Source: Candidatus Omnitrophota bacterium (GTDB taxonomy: Bacteria; Omnitrophota; Gorgyraeia; Zapsychrales; Fredricksoniimonadaceae). From it: a stretch of DNA of 40,130 nt. Position numbers and translations under genes: made by a program. The notes under the pieces are model-generated. The model saw nothing but the letters and a program-made list of their open reading frames with translations, was not told where the DNA came from and did no database searches. The stretch lies in contig CAIUQE010000014.1 of the NCBI GenBank assembly GCA_903901225.1, positions 1-40,130 of the forward strand, written 5' to 3'. Of the stretch, positions 8,180-16,208 are shown piece by piece (the first letter of the stretch is position 1; every line of letters begins with the position of its first letter).

Positions 8180-8674
8180 ATGAAACCCAATGACACTCAC
8201 ACACTCAGTATTTTGGTGGCCAATAAACCCGGCGTGCTTGTACGCGTCGCGCTGACCTTCGCCCGGCGCGGCTACAACATCGACTCGCTCGTCGTTTCGG
8301 CCACGCATAACCCAAAATTCTCACGCATGACCGTGACCGCCAAGGGCGACCACACCATCCTGGAGCAGATCATCAAGCAGCTCAACAAGCTCATCGACAT
8401 CATCCATGCCAGCGAGCATGACATGGGAACCTCCGTAGACCGTGAACTTTCGCTCCTCAAGGTCAAACCCTCAGGATCAAAAGCGGCCCTGGCCAAACAC
8501 GCCAGGGAACATCACGCCAAGGTCATCGACGAAACGAACGGTTATCTTGTCATCGCGCACATGGGTACTACCGACGAGCTAAATGAATTCGAAGCCCTGA
8601 TCAGCAAGTACGGCCTGACGGAAATGACACGCTCCGGAAAACTTCTCATGACCAAGGGGAAAGAAACGACCTGA
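8180..8674 (+). CDS. ilvN: Acetolactate synthase small (regulatory) subunit
   Basis: This 164-residue regulatory partner of IlvB has an N-terminal ACT domain (about 9-80: LSILVANKPGVLVRVALTFA, GYNIDSLVVS) that binds valine for feedback inhibition in this family, and a C-terminal domain (about 85-160, ending EMTRSGKLLM). The length is that of the common IlvN/IlvH form. It starts 9 bp after ilvB with TGAGG overlapping the ilvB stop region, consistent with one transcript, and is closed by the terminator at 8694-8723. ilvC, ilvD and leu genes are not nearby. Confidence 0.95.
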   Translation: MKPNDTHTLSILVANKPGVLVRVALTFARRGYNIDSLVVSATHNPKFSRMTVTAKGDHTILEQIIKQLNKLIDIIHASEHDMGTSVDRELSLLKVKPSGSKAALAKHAREHHAKVIDETNGYLVIAHMGTTDELNEFEALISKYGLTEMTRSGKLLMTKGKETT

Positions 8675-8693
8675 AGCTTTGCTTTGAATAAAT

Positions 8694-8723
8694 AAAAAAC
8701 CCCGGCAAGATCCGGGGTTTTTT
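8694..8723. terminator. Bidirectional rho-independent terminator between ilvN and sodA
   Basis: Perfect 12-bp arms AAAAAACCCCGG (8694-8705) and CCGGGGTTTTTT (8712-8723) around CAAGAT. T-runs on both strands let it end ilvN (+) and the long minus-strand gene string ending in sodA. Confidence 0.92.
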
Positions 8724-8744
8724 ATTAGGTGAAAAGTTTGTGCT

Positions 8745-9356
8745 TTATTTGGATTTCAGGTAAAGCTCATTGACCTTTTCCCAATTGATCACATTATAAA
8801 AAGCTTCAATATAATCAGGCCTGCGATTCTGGTAATTCAGGTAATACGCGTGTTCCCAGACGTCGATCAGGAGGACCGGCTTCTTTCCGGCCGACAAGGG
8901 CGAATCCTGGTTAGCGGTCTTGACGATCTCCAGTTTATTCTCCTTGTTCACCACCAGCCAGGCCCAGCCTGAGCCAAACTGGGTCAGGGCCGCGTCCGAG
9001 AACTTTACCTTGAACTCCGCGAACGTGCCAAACGCCGCTTTGATGGCATCAGCAACCGGGCCTTTTGGCTCACCACCGGCCTTAGGCGCAATGACGGACC
9101 AGTAAAGGCTGTGATTGACCGCGCCGCCGCCATTATTTCGAACCGCCGCGCGTGCTTCTTCCGGCACTTTATCAAGGTTAGCCAGTATCTCTTCACCGGA
9201 AAGATTTTCGATCTGAGGCTTACCGGCAATGGCCGCGTTAAAACGGTCCACATAGGTCTTGTGGTGTTTGCCATGATGGATCTCAACTGTCCTGGCGTCA
9301 ATGTACGGCACAAGGGCATCATAAGCAAATTTCAGTTCAGGTAATTGGTACGGCAT
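8745..9356 (-). CDS. sodA: Superoxide dismutase, Fe/Mn family (Mn-type signature)
   Basis: A 203-residue cytoplasmic enzyme that dismutes superoxide. All four metal ligands are present: His27 (EIHHGKHH), His82 (NHSLYW), Asp165 and His169 ([18 protein letters not shown]). The outer-sphere Gln sits in the C-terminal domain (ANQDSPL, Gln150) with Gly at the N-terminal position ([10 protein letters not shown]), the arrangement usual for Mn rather than Fe enzymes; metal use should still be regarded as predicted. No signal peptide. GGAGG lies 4-5 nt before ATG. The 29-bp gap to the upstream thioesterase has no terminator, so it is probably the last gene of the long minus-strand string. Confidence 0.95.
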   Translation of the reverse strand: MPYQLPELKFAYDALVPYIDARTVEIHHGKHHKTYVDRFNAAIAGKPQIENLSGEEILANLDKVPEEARAAVRNNGGGAVNHSLYWSVIAPKAGGEPKGPVADAIKAAFGTFAEFKVKFSDAALTQFGSGWAWLVVNKENKLEIVKTANQDSPLSAGKKPVLLIDVWEHAYYLNYQNRRPDYIEAFYNVINWEKVNELYLKSK

Positions 9357-9385
9357 AGGTCCTCCAGATTAAATTGTTTTAACTG

Positions 9386-9811
9386 TCAATTGGTCACGGA
9401 AAGAGGGTTTTCCTTACACCCTTTCTGGAAACGCGCCCGCCATTCCGAAGGGATAGGCATCTTTTTACCCGTGCGCTTGTCAACGGTCACGTTCACGGTC
9501 CGCGACGTCCCGACAAGCTCCCCGTTCTTCAGCAGGGTGAAGGCGAAGGTAACCGATGTTTCGCCGATCTTATCGACCCTGACGGCAATATCGACCACGT
9601 CGGCGGTCTTGAGGCCCGCCTTGTAATCCGCCTGGGCATGGACCACAGGGAACGTCACAACAGGATGTTCCAAAAAATCCTCCTGGGTGAACCCGAGGAA
9701 TTCAAGGAAATATTCACGGGCCTCGTGGACAAGGGTGAGCTGGTTCGCGAAGAACAACCGGCCTGTCACGTCGGTATGATGCAGATAAATGCGCGCGCGA
9801 TGATTGTACAT
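9386..9811 (-). CDS. 4HBT-family acyl-CoA thioesterase, likely DHNA-CoA hydrolase
   Basis: This 141-residue hotdog-fold protein begins YNHRARIYLHHTDVTGRLFF; the H-x-T/S-D-x(2)-G motif with Asp14 as catalytic acid is that of the YbgC/4-hydroxybenzoyl-CoA thioesterase group, and the long helix (VHEAREYFLEFLGF) and strand VVHAQADYKAG fit. It follows menC and the menE stub in one coupled string (10 bp after the stub, strong AGGAGGGG site), which points to hydrolysis of 1,4-dihydroxy-2-naphthoyl-CoA in menaquinone synthesis (MenI role). That assignment rests on context; a general acyl-CoA thioesterase is the alternative. Confidence 0.78.
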   Translation of the reverse strand: MYNHRARIYLHHTDVTGRLFFANQLTLVHEAREYFLEFLGFTQEDFLEHPVVTFPVVHAQADYKAGLKTADVVDIAVRVDKIGETSVTFAFTLLKNGELVGTSRTVNVTVDKRTGKKMPIPSEWRARFQKGCKENPLSVTN

Positions 9812-9821
9812 TTCCCCTCCT

Positions 9822-10385
9822 CTAGAAAGAAAAACAACTGCCTGTACCTAATGCCGTCAACAACTCCCGCAACGGACCGGGGTCAGCCCTCAACCGGGCG
9901 TGCGAAAGAATAACCGCCTTGCCCCCTTCAATACGCACCAGGGCCGGCTGGTCAGGAACCAATTCAGGGGCCAGGGCCGCTTCATGACCAAGGAACGTGT
10001 CATTATACCCGTAAGCCACTATCTTTTCAATATCGCTCCAACGAGCATCCTTTCCCCACAAGCCACGGCAAGCGCGGGGACTGATCACAAAATCCGGTTT
10101 AAAACCCTCCGCAACGCCGGGCTCGGTGCGAAGGTCAACAAGGCGCACCAGAGCACCGATACGCCATAAGGCCAACAGGCAAATGACATATGCCGGGGAT
10201 GCATCGACAACAACCAGCACACGGCCATCCACGCGAATGCCGATCTCTTTCAGATAACGGGATGTGCTATGGACGTAATTGTTCAGCGCGTCCCATGTCA
10301 GGGAGCGCCCGTTCCAGAGGATCGCGGTGTTCTTCGGATAACGCGCGGCGTTCAATGCCGCCGGGCAGGGATCTCTCATGATCAC
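9822..10385 (-). CDS. MenE-like AMP-binding N-terminal stub
   Basis: The 187 residues resemble only the start of an o-succinylbenzoate-CoA ligase or acyl-CoA synthetase (AARYPKNTAILWNGRSLTWD; then LLALWRIGALVRLVD). A full MenE is about 450-500 residues. The region where the ATP-binding SGTTGxPK loop should lie reads RIEGGKAVILSHARL, lacking Ser/Thr-Gly-Thr and the Pro-Lys; the protein then ends 26 residues later. The stop is followed at once by an intact thioesterase, so no remaining C-terminal part is nearby. GTG start overlaps the menC stop by 4 bp (GTGA); an in-frame ATG 6 nt later is an alternative. Either a degraded menE or a retained short derivative; catalysis looks impossible. Confidence 0.7.
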   Translation of the reverse strand: MIMRDPCPAALNAARYPKNTAILWNGRSLTWDALNNYVHSTSRYLKEIGIRVDGRVLVVVDASPAYVICLLALWRIGALVRLVDLRTEPGVAEGFKPDFVISPRACRGLWGKDARWSDIEKIVAYGYNDTFLGHEAALAPELVPDQPALVRIEGGKAVILSHARLRADPGPLRELLTALGTGSCFSF

Positions 10386-11482
10386 GTCGCCTGTAATTTC
10401 TCTGCGAAATCACCATAAAAGAATTTGATGGGCAGGAAATACCTGTCGGCAGGTATCCTGCCGCTGCTGACCATAAGTGGCCTCAGGACAAGGTCCTGCT
10501 CAAACCAGTTGGAAGACCCCAGGTTGGCCACCGCGCAGGACATGCCGGCAAGGTTGACCAGGGCCGTCATCCCGATCCCCGATTCAAAAGCCGACGTGAT
10601 AATGACCTGAAGACCTGCCCTTGAAGCCGTCTTAAGAAAATCAAGATACCTGGTCACGCCTCCCATCGCCATTGGCCGGGCAATGACATAACGCACCCCC
10701 ATGCGATCGACCAGGTCTTCCAAAGGAACATGCGTCAATGTTTCATCCATGGCGATCGTCATGTCGGTCGCCCGGACAAACTGTTCCAGCTGGACGGGAT
10801 CCGCCAGAGGTTCCTCGATATACTCGATACGATCCTTGCCGATGCTCTGGGCAAAAACAACCGCCTCATCCAGGCGCCAGGCACGGTTGGCATCCAGCCT
10901 TAATTTGATGTCAGGGCCAAGGACAGCGCGCAACTCATCAACCTTCTGGACATCAAGGGGAATATTCCGGCTGCCCACTTTCAGCTTGAACGTCTTATAC
11001 CCTTTGGCAGCAAGAAATCTGGCCTGGCGGATCATTATCTCCAGAGGGCCTTGAAGGAGGCCGGCGCTGAAAATATCTTTTTCGACGCCATTCGTGAGGA
11101 ATGAAAAGATACTCTTATTGCTGATCGCCGCTATCATGCTGATCATGGCGATCTCAAATCCGAATTTTACGGATGGGCAAACGGCATCGTCGGGCAAACG
11201 GTCGGTCAGCCATTTCAACAAAATGGCCGGCTCAAGAGGGACGCGCGCACCCTTGAATTCGCGTCTCAGGACATCCAGCTGATGGACCGCCTTCTGAAGA
11301 GACTCATGGCTGATGCCGGGCAGAGGCGAGACTTCACCAAAACCCATATGCCCGAATTCAGAAATAGTATGAATGATAACGCCCTTGCGGATCTTTATCT
11401 CCTGAGAACGGACAACAAAGGGCTGGGCAAGGGGAAGTTCGAAATCGTAACAATGGATGCTTTGGATACCTATAGACGCCAT
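10382..11482 (-). CDS. menC: o-Succinylbenzoate synthase
   Basis: Enolase-superfamily dehydratase converting SHCHC to o-succinylbenzoate in menaquinone synthesis. Counting from ATG 11480-11482 (366 aa), the N-terminal capping domain spans 1-120. The barrel shows the base pair KLK (Lys166/Lys168), metal ligands in LDANRAW (Asp197), EEPLADP (Glu223/224) and MDETL (Asp246), and the late region ITSAFESGIGM typical of MenC/NSAR. A longer frame from 11548 would overlap the HIT gene by 53 bp; the chosen ATG begins 13 bp after it and has CGGAG just upstream. N-acylamino-acid racemase side activity is common in this family and cannot be excluded. Confidence 0.88.
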   Translation of the reverse strand: MASIGIQSIHCYDFELPLAQPFVVRSQEIKIRKGVIIHTISEFGHMGFGEVSPLPGISHESLQKAVHQLDVLRREFKGARVPLEPAILLKWLTDRLPDDAVCPSVKFGFEIAMISMIAAISNKSIFSFLTNGVEKDIFSAGLLQGPLEIMIRQARFLAAKGYKTFKLKVGSRNIPLDVQKVDELRAVLGPDIKLRLDANRAWRLDEAVVFAQSIGKDRIEYIEEPLADPVQLEQFVRATDMTIAMDETLTHVPLEDLVDRMGVRYVIARPMAMGGVTRYLDFLKTASRAGLQVIITSAFESGIGMTALVNLAGMSCAVANLGSSNWFEQDLVLRPLMVSSGRIPADRYFLPIKFFYGDFAEKLQAT

Positions 11483-11495
11483 ATGCTCCGGACGA

Positions 11496-11846
11496 TCATG
11501 CCATATTACCTTTGAGGTGTTCACGGATATGCAAGATCTGGCCTTCATAACGCGGGATCAGATGAACATGGGCGTGCATCACGACCTGGCCCGCCACCGC
11601 GCCGCAATTGACCCAGACATTATACCCGTCAGGAGAATGGTCTTTTTGGACAAAGATTTTCATAAGGGAAAGCAACTGCTGGATGGCCGCCGATTCCTCG
11701 GGCGTCAGATCGAAAAATTGCTCCACATGCCGCTTGGAAATAACAAGCGCATGGCCTCTGGAAACGGGGTTTATATCATAAACCGCATACGCCAGGTCAT
11801 TCTCCATGATCCTGGGAATATCACGGCAAAAAACACAATGACCCAT
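11496..11846 (-). CDS. HIT-family nucleotide-binding protein
   Basis: This 116-residue protein carries the histidine-triad motif QVVMHAHVHLIPR (His91, His93, His95) and a C4-x2-C7 pair as in zinc-containing HINT-like members. Members hydrolyse nucleoside phosphoramidates or dinucleoside polyphosphates through a covalent His-nucleotide. Length is typical for Hint/Fhit-like bacterial HIT proteins. It lies 8 bp after the 90-aa membrane protein and 13 bp before menC, within the long gene string; the neighbours do not define a substrate. Confidence 0.9.
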   Translation of the reverse strand: MGHCVFCRDIPRIMENDLAYAVYDINPVSRGHALVISKRHVEQFFDLTPEESAAIQQLLSLMKIFVQKDHSPDGYNVWVNCGAVAGQVVMHAHVHLIPRYEGQILHIREHLKGNMA

Positions 11847-11854
11847 GGGCGCCT

Positions 11855-12127
11855 CTACCTGATAATGTTGCGCGCGAACTCGTCAACTTCCTTGCGGGCA
11901 CGCTCGATGTCATGGATACGGAAAATATCACAGTAAAGCTGGACCGCCAGGTCCTTGTCACCCTCACGCAGGACCTCGCGCACGTCCCACATCGTCGGTT
12001 GTTCATGACGGGCCTGTTCAAGATAAGCTTTCTGCGCCTTGCGCAGGGAAACGATCCAATATATCTGAAGGCCCAGCAGAACCAGCAACATTACGCTGAT
12101 GAATATACCCAACGCCAATACGCTCAT
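11855..12127 (-). CDS. Small single-span membrane protein of unknown function
   Basis: A 90-residue protein with one N-terminal transmembrane segment (about 4-28, LALGIFISVMLLVLLGLQIYW), then a basic, charged helical cytoplasmic tail (RKAQKAYLEQARHEQ... ending EVDEFARNIIR). No family recognised. It begins 3 bp after xseB and ends 8 bp before the HIT gene, so it is co-transcribed with them. The tail (REVLREGDKDLAVQLYCDIF) resembles a single helical-repeat unit but this is weak. Confidence 0.7.
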   Translation of the reverse strand: MSVLALGIFISVMLLVLLGLQIYWIVSLRKAQKAYLEQARHEQPTMWDVREVLREGDKDLAVQLYCDIFRIHDIERARKEVDEFARNIIR

Positions 12128-12130
12128 GCG

Positions 12131-12346
12131 TTACCCCTTTCCGTCCCCGCTTTGTTCCTCGAACTTCTGCGCCACATCCTTAAGCTCAAGTTCCGCTTTC
12201 CCGATCTTGTCCCGGCAAAGTTTGACCAGCGTGGCCGCTTCCTTGACATGGACCGACAACTCGTCCACATCGATCTCTTCGTTCTCGATCCTGCGGATGA
12301 TGTCCTCGATCCGTTCAATGGCTTTGGCATACTTGATCTCGGGCAT
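12131..12346 (-). CDS. xseB: Exodeoxyribonuclease VII small subunit
   Basis: The 71-residue small subunit of ExoVII (KYAKAIERIEDIIRRIENEE, then DELSVHVKEAATLVKLC) forms the two-helix XseB hairpin that binds the XseA extension. A longer frame to 12490 would run back into xseA; the chosen ATG, 1 bp after the xseA stop, has GGAG six nt upstream and gives the normal family length. The complex degrades single-stranded DNA from both ends, producing short oligonucleotides in repair and recombination. Confidence 0.93.
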   Translation of the reverse strand: MPEIKYAKAIERIEDIIRRIENEEIDVDELSVHVKEAATLVKLCRDKIGKAELELKDVAQKFEEQSGDGKG

Positions 12347-12347
12347 A

Positions 12348-13664
12348 TCAAACTCCTTTGGCAACAACGCTCTCAACTTCGCCGTCGATGAATTCTGTCC
12401 TGATCGCCTGGCCTTCTTTAAGGTCCCGCGCCGACACCAGCAGTTTCCCCCGGCCGGCCCTTGTGATCGTAAATCCACGCTTGAGGACATTAACAGGTGA
12501 CGCCATGGCGATCAACTTTTCGTAATGCCCTATTTTAGTCACTGTGGATTGAAGACGCAATTGAATTGTATTTTTTAACTGGCGCGATGACCGTTCCAAG
12601 CCTTCCCTGGCCCTTGCCGTAGCGCCCAAAGGCAGCGCCCTGAGCTTTTCAACAAGCCGCACATGATGTTCGCGCCGGCCCGCCACCAGCTCCTGCCATA
12701 TCCGGCGTATTTCGCTCACAGCATCCTTTAGATGGCCTTGACGGGCCAGCAGATCAGCATGGACCGCTTCTTTCAGCTTCAGCCAAGTTCCATCCAGGCG
12801 TTCAACAAATTCTCTGACCCGCCCGGCCAGCAACTGGGCCGCGGCGGTCGGTGTCTTGGCGAACGTGTGTGCCGCCAGGTCTGCAATGGAGGTGTTGATC
12901 TCATGCCCGATCCCTGTCACGACCGGATACCGGGACTGCGCTATGGCCGCGACGATCTCCCTTGAATCAAAGCACGCCAGTTCGGCAATAGAGCCTCCGC
13001 CCCGGGTGATGACGATGACATCAAGCCGGTCAACGCACTGAAGGGCCGCGATCGCCGCGCACACGGACGGCGCGGCATTTTTTCCCTGCATCACTGCCCT
13101 GGCCAGATGGACCTTGAACGCGCCGGCGCCGCGCCCGAGCTCGTCGATAAAATCATGGTAAGCCGCGGAATCGAAGGCGGTGACAAGGCCGATGTTCAGC
13201 GGGACAAGAGGAAGGTCCAGCGTTTTGTTCTTCTGCAGAAGGCCTGACTTGGAAAGCTCCGCGATCAACTTCTGGCGGTCCTGGGCGATCTTGCCCAGGG
13301 TATAGACAGGGTCGATGTTCTCAACTATAAGCCTCACTTGCCCGAACCCGGGGTAGAAATCAACCCGGCAAAGGAATTTCACCTCAATGTCATCCTTGAG
13401 CTCAAACGCGTTCTCGGCCTTCCGGAGCACTGCCTCGATCCGGGGACGCGTGTTGGCCCAGATCACAAGGCCGGTGCGTGCTTTCACTTCATGGGATTGC
13501 TCATCTTTCTCGACGAGCTCGAAGAACGCGTGCGGCTTGCCCTTGTTGCGGTCGTAACTCTGGACCTCGCCGCAAACCCAGACAGCACGAGGGAATCCGG
13601 ACGTAAGGACATCCCGGATCATGGTGTTCAACTCGGAAACAGAAAAAAAATCTTGCGGCATCAT
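12348..13664 (-). CDS. xseA: Exodeoxyribonuclease VII large subunit
   Basis: The 438-residue catalytic subunit. The N-terminal OB fold (about 5-105: SVSELNTMIRDVL, VWVCGEVQSY) binds ssDNA. The nuclease domain contains IGLVTAFDSAAYHD, ITRGGGSIAEL and VTGIGHEINTSIADLAAHTFAKTPTAAA (the last split over the conserved GHE and TPTAAA blocks). A long coiled-coil (about 275-370) is the XseB-binding arm. Two ATGs stand in tandem; the second is better spaced from GGAG. The start overlaps the upstream 107-aa gene (ATGA) and xseB follows directly, giving coupled synthesis of both subunits. Confidence 0.96.
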   Translation of the reverse strand: MMPQDFFSVSELNTMIRDVLTSGFPRAVWVCGEVQSYDRNKGKPHAFFELVEKDEQSHEVKARTGLVIWANTRPRIEAVLRKAENAFELKDDIEVKFLCRVDFYPGFGQVRLIVENIDPVYTLGKIAQDRQKLIAELSKSGLLQKNKTLDLPLVPLNIGLVTAFDSAAYHDFIDELGRGAGAFKVHLARAVMQGKNAAPSVCAAIAALQCVDRLDVIVITRGGGSIAELACFDSREIVAAIAQSRYPVVTGIGHEINTSIADLAAHTFAKTPTAAAQLLAGRVREFVERLDGTWLKLKEAVHADLLARQGHLKDAVSEIRRIWQELVAGRREHHVRLVEKLRALPLGATARAREGLERSSRQLKNTIQLRLQSTVTKIGHYEKLIAMASPVNVLKRGFTITRAGRGKLLVSARDLKEGQAIRTEFIDGEVESVVAKGV

Positions 13665-13984
13665 ATCTCCAACGCCTTGCGCGCCGCAAGGACAAAGGGT
13701 TTAAGTTCCAGGAACCGTTCCGTCAAGGTTGCATGTTTCTCTTCAAGGGCCAACGCATTGTCCCTGGTTTGCAGGGACAGATCCAATGAGTACTGTCCTT
13801 CGAGGGCTTGGTGCGCGTCGAATGCCGCGTTGAACGCTTTGACAGCCGTGACATACGTGGCAAGGCCATCAGGGTAACGTTCGTTCAGGTCCAGCTTCAT
13901 GGAAATGAATTGACGCTGTTCCATCACGTAGATCCGTTCAAGATTCCGGTCGACCTCCTGACGGCAGGAAAACGATACTGTCAT
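13661..13984 (-). CDS. Conserved-looking small helical protein of unknown function
   Basis: The frame is taken from an ATG that overlaps the PEBP stop (ATGA), giving 107 residues; the 8-codon longer version begins inside the PEBP gene. The protein is helical and charged (QEVDRNLERIYVMEQRQFIS; then ALEEKHATLTERFLELKPFV), compatible with a coiled-coil. No signal peptide or membrane segment. I recognise no family. Its stop overlaps the xseA start by 4 bp, so expression is coupled to ExoVII, but that alone does not assign a role. Confidence 0.65.
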   Translation of the reverse strand: MTVSFSCRQEVDRNLERIYVMEQRQFISMKLDLNERYPDGLATYVTAVKAFNAAFDAHQALEGQYSLDLSLQTRDNALALEEKHATLTERFLELKPFVLAARKALEI

Positions 13985-14571
13985 AGCGGAGGATCGTCCT
14001 GACCCCACAGCGGATTCCTGTAAGTACCGATGAGCTGGGCCTTGCCAATGACCTTCCCTCGCATGGCCTTTTCAAGAACGTCCAGCGTTGACCCCTCGTT
14101 CACATTATCAAGAAGATCATTAAGCGCAAAGACCGTGAAAACAAAATGATGCGGCTTGGCATCAAAAACGCACGGGCCGCCGTAATAAAAGTTGCCGAAA
14201 TCGTTGAGCGCCTGGGTCCCGGGAACAGAATTCTGGGCGATCATGCGCGTGGCCGGAGAAATGTGAAAAACAAGCCAGTGCGACCATGGCCCGATGGGAT
14301 TATCAGGTTCCCGCACCGTCAGGACAAATTCATGCACTCCGACGGGAGGGTTGCTTATTTCCAAAGGAGGATTGATATCAGCGCCCTTGCAGGTATATGC
14401 TTCGGGGATCGCTTCACCGTCATGGAACACGGGACTTGTCAGGGAAAAACGACCCTCAGTGTCGGCCGCTCCAATAAGAGTCGGAAAGAAAGAAAACCCC
14501 AGGATCGTCAGCACAATGAGAAATGCGCGCGTGCTGACCCCGGATTTTTTTAATGGAAGATCCGGGCTCAT
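13981..14571 (-). CDS. Exported YbhB/YbcL-type PEBP-family protein
   Basis: 196 residues with an N-terminal signal (about 12-36: STRAFLIVLTILGFSFFPTLIGAA). The rest is a phosphatidylethanolamine-binding-protein fold: FSLTSPVFHDGEAIPEAYTC, the ligand-site stretch REPDNPIGPWSHWLVFHI and NDFGNFYYGGPC followed by HHFVFTVFALN. The DPD motif usual in YbhB appears as EPD here. Family members bind anionic ligands; bacterial function is undefined. Periplasmic or outer-surface location is inferred from the signal. Both ends overlap neighbouring genes by 4 bp. Confidence 0.85.
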   Translation of the reverse strand: MSPDLPLKKSGVSTRAFLIVLTILGFSFFPTLIGAADTEGRFSLTSPVFHDGEAIPEAYTCKGADINPPLEISNPPVGVHEFVLTVREPDNPIGPWSHWLVFHISPATRMIAQNSVPGTQALNDFGNFYYGGPCVFDAKPHHFVFTVFALNDLLDNVNEGSTLDVLEKAMRGKVIGKAQLIGTYRNPLWGQDDPPL

Positions 14572-15326
14572 ATTTCAATCCCCACGGGACAATGGTCAGA
14601 ACCCGCGATATCCTTGAGAATAAAAGCTTTCTTCACGTTAGGGAGGAACTCTTTGTCGACGAAGAAATAATCAAGGCGCCAGCCGATATCACGGGCACGC
14701 GCGCCCGTCTTGTAATCCCACCAGGAATAATGCCCCTTGTCCTTGCAAAAATGCCGGAACGTGTCGACGAACCCGCTGGCAATGAATTTTGACAGCCAGG
14801 CCCTTTCTTCCGGAAGAAAGCCCGTGTTTTTGGAATTCTCCTTCGGACGGGCAAGGTCGATCTCTTCATGCGCCGTATTCACATCTCCACAGAAGACAAC
14901 GTGACGCCCCTGTTTTCTCAAAGCCGCGACTTTAGCCAGAAAAAGTTCATAAAAATCGAGCTTGAACGGGACCCGTTTGTTGCCGGCGCCGCCATTAGGG
15001 TAATAAATGTTAAAGAGCACAAAAGCGCCGTAATCAAGGATAAGGACCCTGCCTTCGCTGTCAAATTCCTTCTTCCCAAGTCCGTACGCCACGGACTCTG
15101 GGGCTTTCCTGGAATAAACAGCAACCCCGCTATAGCCTTTCTTTTCGGCTGAACACCAATAGGAAGAATATCCGGGGATATTGACAAGCTCATCGTCGAG
15201 CTGGGATATGTCCGCTTTCGTCTCCTGAAGGCAAAGGATGTCCGGACCTTCCCGCCTGACCCAGTCCAGAAACCCCTTTTTCTGGACCGCGCGGATACCG
15301 TTGACATTCCAGCTGATCAGGCGCAT
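14568..15326 (-). CDS. xth: Exodeoxyribonuclease III (AP endonuclease)
   Basis: A 252-residue Mg-dependent phosphoesterase for base-excision repair that cleaves 5' of abasic sites and removes 3' blocks. All motifs are visible: ISWNVNGIRA (start), LQETKAD (metal-binding Glu near 37), YYPNGG, CGDVNTAHEEIDLARP (catalytic Asp/Asn), WWDYKTGARARDIGWRLDYF and the C-terminal SDHCPV (catalytic Asp-His). Length fits the family exactly. It overlaps the Nudix gene by 10 bp and the PEBP gene by 4 bp. Confidence 0.95.
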   Translation of the reverse strand: MRLISWNVNGIRAVQKKGFLDWVRREGPDILCLQETKADISQLDDELVNIPGYSSYWCSAEKKGYSGVAVYSRKAPESVAYGLGKKEFDSEGRVLILDYGAFVLFNIYYPNGGAGNKRVPFKLDFYELFLAKVAALRKQGRHVVFCGDVNTAHEEIDLARPKENSKNTGFLPEERAWLSKFIASGFVDTFRHFCKDKGHYSWWDYKTGARARDIGWRLDYFFVDKEFLPNVKKAFILKDIAGSDHCPVGIEI

Positions 15327-15724
15327 AGCATTTCGACCACCCGATTGAGGGCCGGAGAAATATCAAGCGCGCGCATGGCCTCACGGTCAAACCATCCAAA
15401 GGCATCATGTTCATCCGACCTGACGACCGCCGCGGATGACGTATTCTTGACGCGGAAGACCATGTAAAGGATGCGATCATTCTCCCGCTCCCATTCGAAC
15501 GCGTCGACAAAATGGTCCACAACGATCTCAAGCCCAGTCTCTTCTTTCCATTCGCGCGTCAATGCCAGTGAGATCTCTTCGCCGGGATCGATCTTCCCTC
15601 CGGGAAATTCCCATTTCCCCGGCCACCCCTTGCTGCGCGCGGAGCGTTGCATCAAAAGAAAACGCCCCTCGGGATCCTGAAGGACCCCTCTGAGGACCAG
15701 GACATATGGCTTTGTCTTTGTCAT
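15317..15724 (-). CDS. Nudix hydrolase, MutT/NTP pyrophosphohydrolase-like
   Basis: A 135-residue Nudix protein with an intact box from GGKIDPGEE to REWKEETGLEI (G-x5-E-x7-REVxEExGU; here REWKEE). The preceding strand LLMQRSARSKGWPGKWEFPG is typical of MutT-like enzymes and NUDIX 8-oxo-dGTPases or dATP pyrophosphatases. Adjacent xth supports a nucleotide-pool or oxidative-damage role, but substrate cannot be read from sequence. It overlaps the start of xth. Confidence 0.9.
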   Translation of the reverse strand: MTKTKPYVLVLRGVLQDPEGRFLLMQRSARSKGWPGKWEFPGGKIDPGEEISLALTREWKEETGLEIVVDHFVDAFEWERENDRILYMVFRVKNTSSAAVVRSDEHDAFGWFDREAMRALDISPALNRVVEMLCA

Positions 15725-15737
15725 GGGAATATACCGG

Positions 15738-16208
15738 TCAGGTTTTTTTCCGGTTCAACTTCGCGAAACCGCCCAAAACGCGCTCCAGAAGCTCACTCCA
15801 GACAACGCCGTAGGCTTTATCAAAATAAACCGTCTCATCAACATCATGCCCGTCGACCGTATTGATCTTAACGCCGGCCAGGAAACCCGCCTTGGCATCA
15901 ATCCCCACCTCAAGTGCCTGGCACCAGCAGACTTCCCCCCTCAAAAAAACAACCTGGTCGCTCTTGGGCAAATGGAAGTCCATCCATAAAAGATCGCCGG
16001 GGTCAAGGCGTTTGGGCGAACGGAATGAAATCCCGCGGATGGAAATATCCCTTGAAAATCCGGCATACGTGCGTTCACGGCCTTCCATGATCTCCTCGGT
16101 GATCCTGAAATCGACTTCGGCTTCAAAATCGTAAGGCACGCGGAATTCTATCCGCGTGTCGGTCTCATAACGCTGATACTTACGCCTGTTATCAATGGCC
16201 TGATCCAT
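15738..16208 (-). CDS. PilZ-domain protein (predicted c-di-GMP receptor)
   Basis: 156 residues. The c-di-GMP signature is present: N-terminal RRKYQRYET (RxxxR) and DISIRGISF (D/NxSxxG) about 40 residues later, followed by beta strands (LDPGDLLWMDFHLP, LRGEVCWCQ). No fused effector domain; such stand-alone PilZ proteins act by binding partners. The N-terminus overlaps the flavodoxin gene by 17 bp. The targets (motility, polysaccharide export, the TolQR-like pair upstream) are speculative. Confidence 0.88.
   Translation of the reverse strand: MDQAIDNRRKYQRYETDTRIEFRVPYDFEAEVDFRITEEIMEGRERTYAGFSRDISIRGISFRSPKRLDPGDLLWMDFHLPKSDQVVFLRGEVCWCQALEVGIDAKAGFLAGVKINTVDGHDVDETVYFDKAYGVVWSELLERVLGGFAKLNRKKT

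Noticed and set aside
7604..8308. 234-codon minus-strand ORF
   Set aside because: Antisense to ilvB-ilvN, which match their families along the full length; no ribosome site or family motif.
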